Shown: piece by piece, positions 1 through 5,594 of the stretch
Layout of the letters: the number at the start of each line of letters is the position of its first letter
Numbering within the stretch: the stretch's first letter is position 1
Assembly (NCBI GenBank): GCA_021786915.1
Contig: JAJYMP010000385.1
Coordinates: 1 to 15,968, forward strand
Source: Chloroflexota bacterium
GTDB taxonomy: Bacteria; Chloroflexota; Limnocylindria; Limnocylindrales; CSP1-4
Reading direction: 5' to 3'
DNA length: 15,968 nt
Notes under the pieces: model-generated
The model's database searches: none
Seen by the model: only the letters and a program-made list of their open reading frames with translations
Told to the model about the DNA's origin: nothing
Translations under genes and position numbers: made by a program

Positions 1-594
1 GATGCCGCCCTGCGCCGCCACTACCTCGCCGTCGCCGAGGCGGTGGACCTCCCGATCGTGGTGCAGGACCACCCCGCCTCGTCGGGGGTCCCGATGTCGG
101 TCGAGTTCCTGCTCGCGCTGGCCGCCGAGGCACCGTCGTGCCGGGTCGTCAAGCTGGAGGAGGAGCCGACGCCGCCGAAGGCCGGCCGGCTGGTGGCCGG
201 CTCGCGGGACCTCGTGGTCCTGGGCGGGCTGGGCGGCGGGATGCTGCTCGAGGAGCTGGGCCGCGGCACGCACGGGACGATGACCGGGTTCGGCTTCCCG
301 GAGGTGCTGGTGGCCGTGGTGCGCCGCTGGTCAGCCGGGGACCGGGCCGGCGCCGCTGCCATCTTCGACCGGTTCGCGACCCTCATCCGGTTCGAGAACC
401 AGGCGCTCCTGAACCTGCCCATCCGCAAGCTCGTCTACCAGCGGCGGGGCGCGATCGCCCACGCGACTGTCCGGGCACCGGGGAATCCCGCCGACCCGGG
501 GACGGTCGCCGACCTCGACGACGTGCTGCGGCGGACCGGCCTGGACCGGCACCTGGCAGCGGGCTCGGTGCTGCCGGAGCTGCTCGCGACCTGA
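1..594 (+). CDS. DapA-superfamily aldolase/dehydratase, 3' part (5' end off window)
   Basis: The reading frame is open from base 1 and ends at TGA 592-594, giving 197 residues of a protein whose N-terminal part lies outside the window. It resembles the C-terminal two thirds of the dihydrodipicolinate synthase/N-acetylneuraminate lyase TIM-barrel superfamily. Seen features are the strand LPIVVQDHPASSGV, the VVKLEEEP strand with a lysine (codon 151-153) at the Schiff-base position, and a glycine-rich GGLGGGMLLEEL segment followed by GTHGTMTGF. Members form a Schiff base with a 2-oxo acid and carry out aldol cleavage, condensation or dehydration in the cytoplasm. The tyrosine of classical DapA (in a YNxP strand) is replaced here by QDHP, so true lysine-pathway DapA activity is unlikely; a sugar-acid dehydratase or aldolase is more plausible. 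The substrate cannot be assigned. The gene is convergent with the SDR gene, 40 bp away. Confidence 0.8.
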   Translation, partial: DAALRRHYLAVAEAVDLPIVVQDHPASSGVPMSVEFLLALAAEAPSCRVVKLEEEPTPPKAGRLVAGSRDLVVLGGLGGGMLLEELGRGTHGTMTGFGFPEVLVAVVRRWSAGDRAGAAAIFDRFATLIRFENQALLNLPIRKLVYQRRGAIAHATVRAPGNPADPGTVADLDDVLRRTGLDRHLAAGSVLPELLAT

Positions 595-634
595 CCGCGG
601 CGACTTCCCGCAGGCGAGGTCGCGGCGCCACCCG

Positions 635-1402
635 CTACGGCAGCGCGCGGACCATCCCGCCGTCGACCGGGACGATCGCGCCAGTGACGAACGAGGCCGC
701 CGGCGAGAGCAGGAACGCCCCCACGCGGCCGATCTCGGCGATGTCGCCGTAGCGGCCCAGCGGGATGTTCGCCTGCGTGCGCCGCGCGATCTCCTGGGGC
801 GTGACGCCGGCCGCCTTGGCCCGCATCCCGTCGAGGTAGGCGATCCGGTCGGTCGCGATCCGCCCCGGCGCGACGCCGTTGATCCGGATGGGCGCGATCT
901 CCGCGGTGAGCGTCTTGACGAGGCCGGCCAGCCCCGGGCGCAGCACGTTGGACGTGGTGAGCGACGGGATTGGCTCGCGGACCGACGAGGAGAGCACGAT
1001 CAGGATCGAGGGGTCCACGCCCTCGCGGAGCGCCGGCAGCGCCGCGCGGATCAGCCGCAGGACCGACTGGAGCGTGCCGTTGATCGCGGTCTCCCAGGCA
1101 GCCTCGTCGAGCGTGTCGAAGGTGCCGCCGGGAGGGCCACCGGTGTTGACGACGACGAGGTCGAGCCCGCCCATCGCCGCGACCGCGCTCTCCACCGCTG
1201 CGGCCGCGCCGCCGGGGGTGGCGAGGTCGGCCACGACGGGGACGCCGCCCAGCAGCGCTGCCTCTGCCGCGACGCGGTCCGCGGTTCGTCCCACCAGGGC
1301 CACGCGCGCGCCCTCGCCGGCGAGAGCCGTGGCGATGCCGTTGCCGATGCCCGACGCGCCGCCGCCGACGAGGGCGCGATGCCCGGCGAGTCCCAGATCC
1401 AT
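635..1402 (-). CDS. atypical SDR-family oxidoreductase (BKR-like)
   Basis: This 255-residue protein has the length and Rossmann fold pattern of short-chain dehydrogenases. The N-terminal nucleotide loop is GGGASGIG (residues 13-20), where classical SDRs have TGxxxGIG. The NNAG motif is replaced by NTGGPPGG (86-93). The catalytic serine is probably in the SSS run (138-140). In the active-site helix the expected YxxxK reads S151-x3-R155 (SNVLR), so both the Tyr and Lys are missing. The C-terminal VAPGRIATDR and TGAIVPVDGG motifs are typical of the family. This matches the 'BKR-like SDR-like' subgroup, which is known for imperfect cofactor and tetrad motifs. An NAD(P)-dependent redox role is assumed from the fold only; the substrate is unknown. 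The ATG start at 1400-1402 is supported by GGAGG at 1408-1412, five bases away. The gene is divergent from the antiporter and convergent with the aldolase. Confidence 0.87.
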   Translation of the reverse strand: MDLGLAGHRALVGGGASGIGNGIATALAGEGARVALVGRTADRVAAEAALLGGVPVVADLATPGGAAAAVESAVAAMGGLDLVVVNTGGPPGGTFDTLDEAAWETAINGTLQSVLRLIRAALPALREGVDPSILIVLSSSVREPIPSLTTSNVLRPGLAGLVKTLTAEIAPIRINGVAPGRIATDRIAYLDGMRAKAAGVTPQEIARRTQANIPLGRYGDIAEIGRVGAFLLSPAASFVTGAIVPVDGGMVRALP

Positions 1403-1428
1403 CCGATCCTCCAGCTGCCGTTCGCGAC

Positions 1429-1434
1429 AGCGTA
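1429..1434 (-). promoter_or_regulatory. possible -10 element for the SDR gene
   Basis: Read on the minus strand this is TACGCT, fitting TAnnnT. It would place transcription start about 20 bases before the SDR start codon, leaving room for the GGAGG ribosome site. No convincing -35 hexamer lies 16-18 bases upstream, so the call is weak. Confidence 0.22.
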
Positions 1435-1519
1435 GCGAAGTTCGGCGCGGCAGCCTCTGGGCGTCGCGGCATCCCGGCCACGGACCGGTCGGCCTGTCCG
1501 AGACGGCCTCCGCATCCTG

Positions 1520-1525
1520 TACGCT
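1520..1525 (+). promoter_or_regulatory. possible -10 element for the antiporter gene
   Basis: The hexamer TACGCT (TAnnnT) lies 32 bases before the antiporter ATG and upstream of its GAGGAGG ribosome site. The predicted leader would be about 25 bases. A TTG-type -35 is not seen at the right distance. The same hexamer appears in the mirror position for the divergent SDR gene. Confidence 0.22.
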
Positions 1526-1557
1526 CGGCGGGGCAGCCGGGTGGACTGAGGAGGTCG

Positions 1558-2799
1558 ATGGGCAGCGGGGTCGTCGTCGAGCTGTTCGTGATCCTGCTCG
1601 CGATCGCCGTGGGCGTCGCGCTCGTCACGCAGCGCCTCTCGATCCCCTACTCCGTGGCGCTCGTCATCGCGGGGTTCGCCCTCTCGATCACCCAGCCGGC
1701 CACCGACGCGCGGATCACCCCCGACCTCATCCTCGTGGTGTTCATCCCGGGTCTGGTGTTCGAGGCGGCCTACCACATCGACGTCGGGCACCTCCGTCGC
1801 CAATTCGCGTCGGTCGCCATCCTCGCGGTGCCGGGCGTGCTCATCACGGCGGGGATCGTGGCCGCGATCGTTGCCGCGACCACCGGCCTCGAGCCGCGCC
1901 TCGCCTTCGTCCTGGGCGCCATCGTGTGCGCGACGGATCCGGTGGCCACGGTGGCCGTGTTCAAGAAGCTGCGGGCGCCCGAGGCGCTGGGCACCGTGGT
2001 GGAGGCGGAGAGCCTGCTCAACGACGGCACCGGCGTCGTGCTGTTCACCATCGCGCTGGCCGGGGCCACGTCCTCCTTCTCGCTCGCGGACGGTGTCGTC
2101 CGCTTCGTCCTGGCCATCGTGGTCAGCGCCACCCTGGGCGGCGTGGCGGGCTACCTGGCCGTCCGGGTGATGCACCTGGCCGAGGACCACACGGTCCAGG
2201 TGATGGTCTCGCTGATCGCGGCGTACGGCACGTACATCGCGGCCGACGCCCTCCACCAGTCCGGCATCATCGCCACGGTCGTGGTGGGGCTCACGATAGG
2301 CAGTGCCGGCGGGCGGTACGCGCTCCCCGCAGCCACGACCGAGGCGCTCGACGCGGTCTGGGACGCTGTCGCCTTCCTGCTGACGGCTCTGGTGTTCCTG
2401 CTCGTCGGGATCGTGATCACGCCGGCGCAGCTCGCAGGAGCCGGGCCGGTCATCGTCGCGGGCTTCGTGGGCATCACGGTGGCCCGTGCCGCCGTCGTGT
2501 ACGGGCTGATCGGCGTCGGCGGGCGGTTGCTGGCACGCTGGCCACGGGCGCCGATGTCGGTGGGCTACCTGCACGTCATGTTCTGGGCGGGGCTGCGGGG
2601 CGCCATCGCCATCGCCCTCGTGCTCGCGCTCCCGGCCGACCTGCCGCAGCACGACCTCATCGCGGGCGGCGTGTACGGCATCGTGCTGGTCACGCTGCTC
2701 GTGCAGGGCACGACGGCGGGCTGGGTGGTCCAGCGGTCAGGCGTGCTGCCCGGCGAGGCGGGCGACAGCGGCGGCGCGGAGGCTTCGGCCCGGGCCTGA
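1558..2799 (+). CDS. CPA1-type Na+(K+)/H+ antiporter
   Basis: This 413-residue integral membrane protein has about a dozen hydrophobic segments across its length. It carries the hallmarks of the cation:proton antiporter CPA1 (NhaP-like) family: CATDPVATVAVFKKL with the Asp-Pro pair at 127-128, then ESLLNDGTGVVLF with N155-D156, and WAGLRGAIAIAL near residue 343, where the arginine is conserved in the family. These acidic residues are the expected ion and proton carrying sites. The role is electroneutral exchange of Na+ or K+ for H+ across the cytoplasmic membrane, for pH and salt control. The ion preference cannot be read from sequence. The protein ends shortly after the last helix with a 20-residue Gly/Ala tail and has no large cytoplasmic C-terminal regulatory domain. 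GAGGAGG at 1548-1554, three bases before ATG 1558, supports the start. It appears to be a single-gene unit. Confidence 0.92.
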   Translation: MGSGVVVELFVILLAIAVGVALVTQRLSIPYSVALVIAGFALSITQPATDARITPDLILVVFIPGLVFEAAYHIDVGHLRRQFASVAILAVPGVLITAGIVAAIVAATTGLEPRLAFVLGAIVCATDPVATVAVFKKLRAPEALGTVVEAESLLNDGTGVVLFTIALAGATSSFSLADGVVRFVLAIVVSATLGGVAGYLAVRVMHLAEDHTVQVMVSLIAAYGTYIAADALHQSGIIATVVVGLTIGSAGGRYALPAATTEALDAVWDAVAFLLTALVFLLVGIVITPAQLAGAGPVIVAGFVGITVARAAVVYGLIGVGGRLLARWPRAPMSVGYLHVMFWAGLRGAIAIALVLALPADLPQHDLIAGGVYGIVLVTLLVQGTTAGWVVQRSGVLPGEAGDSGGAEASARA

Positions 2800-2986
2800 G
2801 GGCGCAGCGGACGCCCGATCGGCTGGTGCGCGGGGTGCAACCGAAACGCAACCGGCCCGCTGCCGCCCCGGTGCCGCCCTCTTCATCCAATCGGCGCAGC
2901 ATGCAGCCGCTTCTCTCGCAGACGTTCACGGTCGGCAAACGACGGTCCCGGCTCCGCCACCGGCACAACGGGAAGGACAGCGCCCA

Positions 2987-3214
2987 ATGACGTATCCGGT
3001 GTTCGACTCCAACGGGATCTCCGGCCGCGAGGCCGCGGGTGGTCCCGTCACCTGCGCGGCCTGCGGCTGTCGCCTCGAGCGGAGCTCCCGCGACAGCGGC
3101 TCGGCCTGGTTCCACTTCGCACCGATGGCGGGCCGCGATGCTCGCGGCTGCAAGGTGGTCTGCGCGAACGAGGCGCATGACGCCCGCGGTCGTGCCCTGG
3201 TGGCCACCGCGTAG
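2987..3214 (+). CDS. small Cys/His-rich hypothetical protein (possible zinc binder)
   Basis: This 75-residue protein is not one I recognise. It contains C23-x2-C26-G-C28, a WFHF segment (W41, H43), and later GCKVVC (C55, C59) followed by H64. Two separated Cys pairs plus His could form a zinc-ribbon-like site; this is inference from spacing. There is no signal peptide or membrane segment, so it is probably cytoplasmic. The start is well supported by GGAAGGA at 2971-2977, nine bases before ATG 2987, and the gene is closed by a strong hairpin terminator at 3240-3268. Together these make it very likely real despite its size. The 187 bases between it and the antiporter hold no gene I can support and no clear promoter. 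Confidence 0.7.
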   Translation: MTYPVFDSNGISGREAAGGPVTCAACGCRLERSSRDSGSAWFHFAPMAGRDARGCKVVCANEAHDARGRALVATA

Positions 3215-3239
3215 CGGGCGCCGCAGCTTCAGCAACGAC

Positions 3240-3268
3240 ACGGCCCCGGTCACGCCCCGGGGCCGTTT
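3240..3268 (+). terminator. intrinsic terminator, probably shared by convergent genes
   Basis: A perfect 10-bp GC-rich stem (ACGGCCCCGG pairing with CCGGGGCCGT) encloses a 7-base loop and is followed by TT then CG on the plus strand. It starts 26 bases after the stop of the small Cys/His gene. The response-regulator gene converges from the other side and ends at 3296, so the hairpin may serve both strands, although the minus-strand side has no good T run. Confidence 0.72.
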
Positions 3269-3295
3269 CGATTCCCGCAAGGCCGAGGCCGAAGC

Positions 3296-4015
3296 CTAGG
3301 CGCGCTCGTCGGCCTCGATGCGGTAGCCCACCGAGCGCACCGCGACGATCCGCGGGCCGCCCACGGCCTCGAGCTTGGAGCGCAGCCGCGCCAGGTGCGG
3401 CTTGAGCCAGAGCAGGTCGGGATCGGGCTCGGCGGGCCATCCCGCGCGGGCCAGGCGGTGGTGCGGGATCAGGTCGCCGCCGGCCCGGACGAGCGCCTCG
3501 AGCAGGCGGAACTCGGTGGGCGTGAGGCCCAGCGCCGTGACGCCGACCCTCGCCTCGTGGCGCGCCGGCTCGAGCGTGAGCGAGCCCGCGGTCAGGAGCC
3601 CGGCCGACCCGTCGCCGGCCCCGCGGCCCGTCCCGGCGAGGTCCACGCGGCGCATCACCGCCGAGATCCGCGCCAGCAGCTCCTGCTTGCCGAACGGCTT
3701 GACGAGGTAGTCGTCCGCGCCGATGCCCAGCGCCTTGACCTTCGCCGCCTCGGCGCTCTCGCCCGAGACCACCAGCACGGGCACGTTCCCCGACGCGCGC
3801 AGCTGGCCGATGACCGTGAAGCCGTCAGGGCCGGGCATGGCGAGGTCGAGCAGCACGAGGTCTGGCCGTTCCTCGCGGAAGCGCTTCACGGCGGTCAGGC
3901 CGTCGTAGGCGGTGATGACCTGGTGGCCCTCGGTGCCGACCAGCGCGGTGATGGCGCCCACCATGGCGGGGTCGTCATCCACGACCAGGATCCGCAAGGG
4001 ACGGGTTCCGATCAC
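3296..4015 (-). CDS. OmpR/PhoB-family response regulator
   Basis: This 239-residue two-domain transcription factor has a receiver domain at about residues 7-122. Seen are the acidic triad VVDDD (11-15), the phospho-acceptor Asp57 in LVLLDLAMPGPDG, Ser84 in VVSGES at the Thr/Ser switch position, and Lys106 in YLVKPFG. A Gly-rich linker (about 124-138) leads to a winged-helix DNA-binding domain (about 140-235) with LTPTEFRLLEAL and the C-terminal VRSVGYRIE hairpin. Phosphorylation by the kinase encoded just upstream should control DNA binding. The start is GTG 4013-4015, backed by AAGGAAGGA at 4022-4030, which overlaps the region just before the kinase stop. Only 15 bases separate the two genes, so they form one operon with the kinase first. 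The target genes are not visible from sequence. Confidence 0.93.
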   Translation of the reverse strand: MIGTRPLRILVVDDDPAMVGAITALVGTEGHQVITAYDGLTAVKRFREERPDLVLLDLAMPGPDGFTVIGQLRASGNVPVLVVSGESAEAAKVKALGIGADDYLVKPFGKQELLARISAVMRRVDLAGTGRGAGDGSAGLLTAGSLTLEPARHEARVGVTALGLTPTEFRLLEALVRAGGDLIPHHRLARAGWPAEPDPDLLWLKPHLARLRSKLEAVGGPRIVAVRSVGYRIEADERA

Positions 4016-4030
4016 AGTGCGTCCTTCCTT

Positions 4031-5464
4031 TCAGGCGGCGGCTGCGGCCGGCAGCGCGAGGACGAACCTCGCCCCGCCGCTGGCTGCGGGTTCGCACCAC
4101 AGCCGGCCGCCCATCGATTCGGCGAGCCGACGCGCCGCGTAGAGCCCGATGCCGGACCCCCGCGCGGTGTTCGTCTCGCGACGGGAATAGGGTTCGAAGA
4201 TGCGCTCCCGCCACTCCGGCGGGATGCCGGGCCCCTCGTCGCTCACGCCGATGCGCGCGACCCCCTCCACCAGCGACCAGTCGAGGTGGATCCGCGTGTC
4301 GGGCGGAGCGTACTTGACGGCGTTCTCGATGAGGTGCTCGAGCACCTGGCGCAGCCGGGCGGGGTCCGCGACGACCGACAGCGGCCGCGCCATGCCCACC
4401 GACGCCTCGTGCCGGTGGAGCAGCGGGGCGACGTCCGCGAGCATCTCGGTCACCAGCGCGGGGACGTCGATCGTCTGGAGGTCGGCGGGCTGGTCGGGCA
4501 CCACGCGCACGGACTCGAGGATGGCGCCCACGAGCCGGTCCAGCCGCTCGATCTGCTCGAGCGTGCCGTCGTGCCAGGCTGCGCGGGTGGCGCGGCGCGT
4601 GGGGTCGCGCGAGGTCCGCCCGTCGAGCGGCGGCTCCTCGGCCAGGAGGTCCGTGTAGGCCCGGACGACTGCGAGCGGTGTGCGCAGCTCGTGGGTGACG
4701 AGCGCGATCAGCTCGGAGCGGGCGTGGTCGAGCGCCTGGAGCTGCACCACCTGCGCCTCGGCCTCGCGCTGGAGGCGGCCCTTCTCGACGATGCCGGCCA
4801 GCAGGTCCGCGATGGCGGAGAGCTGGGCGACGTCGTCGTCGGTGAAGTCGCGCTGGGCCTCGGTCTGGATGTTCAGCACGCCCACCACCTGGTCGCGCCA
4901 CGTCAGCGGCACCGACAGCATCGACGCGATGAAGCGGCGCTGGTCGAGCCCGCGGACCCACAGGAACCTGTGGTCGGAGCGGACGTCCGGGATGACCTCG
5001 GGCTGGCGGCTCGCGGCGACGCGCCCCGTGATCCCCTCGCCCATCGCCACGCGGGCCCGGCCGATGTGGTGGCGGTCGAGGCCGTTCGTCGCGGCGAGCG
5101 TCAGCTGCTGCCCGTCCCGGTCGAGCAGGTACAGGCTCGACACCGAGGCGTGGAGCGCATCGCGCGTCCCGTCGACCACCGTCTCGAGCAGCTCCTCCCA
5201 GGTCCGGGCCGTGGTGGCGAGCCGCAGGATCTGGTGCAGGAAGCGGAGCTCGGCGACCGGGTCGCGGGGTGCGCTCGGGGGAACGGGCACCGGACCGTAG
5301 AGCGGTGCCTGCACGTCGGGGGACGCGGCGTCGTGGGCGCTCCCAGCCGCGACCCCGGCCGCGTCAGCAACACTGTCCGCCGGAGCCGACGCCGGACCCG
5401 ATGCCGCATCGGACCCCAGGACCGGGGCCGGGGGGCGCTCGTCGTTGGTGCTGGTGCTCGCCAT
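4031..5464 (-). CDS. soluble GAF-domain sensor histidine kinase
   Basis: The protein has 477 residues. The first 65 or so are a low-complexity Ala/Pro/Ser/Asp tail. A GAF domain follows at about 77-225 (MGEGITGRVAASRQPEVIPD and SVPLTWRDQVVGVLNIQ are typical), then a short coiled segment. The HisKA dimerisation domain has phospho-acceptor His258 in ELIALVTHELRTPLAVVRAY. The ATPase domain carries the N box LIENAVKYAP (N381), the G1 box SDEGPGIPP (408-416) and the G2 box RGSGIGLYAARRL (435-447). No membrane helix or signal peptide is seen, so it senses a cytoplasmic or diffusible ligand through the GAF domain; the ligand is unknown. It should phosphorylate Asp57 of the adjacent regulator. The ATG at 5462-5464 has GGAG directly abutting it, too close for a normal ribosome site, which fits a leaderless or near-leaderless transcript from the promoter candidate just upstream. 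Confidence 0.92.
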   Translation of the reverse strand: MASTSTNDERPPAPVLGSDAASGPASAPADSVADAAGVAAGSAHDAASPDVQAPLYGPVPVPPSAPRDPVAELRFLHQILRLATTARTWEELLETVVDGTRDALHASVSSLYLLDRDGQQLTLAATNGLDRHHIGRARVAMGEGITGRVAASRQPEVIPDVRSDHRFLWVRGLDQRRFIASMLSVPLTWRDQVVGVLNIQTEAQRDFTDDDVAQLSAIADLLAGIVEKGRLQREAEAQVVQLQALDHARSELIALVTHELRTPLAVVRAYTDLLAEEPPLDGRTSRDPTRRATRAAWHDGTLEQIERLDRLVGAILESVRVVPDQPADLQTIDVPALVTEMLADVAPLLHRHEASVGMARPLSVVADPARLRQVLEHLIENAVKYAPPDTRIHLDWSLVEGVARIGVSDEGPGIPPEWRERIFEPYSRRETNTARGSGIGLYAARRLAESMGGRLWCEPAASGGARFVLALPAAAAA

Positions 5465-5473
5465 CTCCGTGCA

Positions 5474-5502
5474 AGCCTAGGCGTCTTCGCCACCTTCGTC
5501 GG
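5474..5502 (-). promoter_or_regulatory. candidate promoter for the kinase-regulator operon
   Basis: On the minus strand, CCGACG (5497-5502) and TAGGCT (5474-5479) are separated by 17 bases. TAGGCT fits TAnnnT, and the -35 keeps the central GAC of TTGACA. Transcription would start within a few bases of the kinase ATG, giving an almost leaderless mRNA. Confidence 0.38.
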
Positions 5503-5558
5503 TTTCGGCCCGGTAGCGGGACGGTGCCCTTGCAGTCGAACCGTAACCCATGCGCCCA

Positions 5559-5587
5559 TTGGTGGGCGGGGATTCGGGCCATATCCT
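5559..5587 (+). promoter_or_regulatory. sigma-70-type promoter of ppc (leaderless)
   Basis: TTGGTG (5559-5564) and TATCCT (5582-5587) are separated by exactly 17 bases, and both are close to the TTGACA/TATAAT consensus. The GTG codon of ppc begins at 5595, seven bases after the -10, which is where transcription should start. No ribosome site precedes the GTG, as expected for a leaderless mRNA. Confidence 0.62.
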
Positions 5588-5594
5588 GTGCGAC

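Noticed and set aside
595..634. Imperfect inverted repeat between the aldolase and SDR genes as a bidirectional terminator
   Set aside because: The pairing is interrupted and there is no T run on either side.
2800..2816. Hairpin GGGCG/CGCCC just after the antiporter stop as a terminator
   Set aside because: The stem is only 5 bp with no following T run; such pairs are common in GC-rich DNA.
879..2990. A 703-codon plus-strand open frame
   Set aside because: It runs antisense to the SDR gene and out of frame through the antiporter gene. Its product is a low-complexity Arg/Gly/Ala string with no domain, the usual shadow of GC-rich codon use.
5550..5594. Upstream ATG 5550 as the ppc start
   Set aside because: It lies before the -35 hexamer, has no ribosome site, and adds 15 residues unlike the family. 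GTG 5595 fits the promoter.
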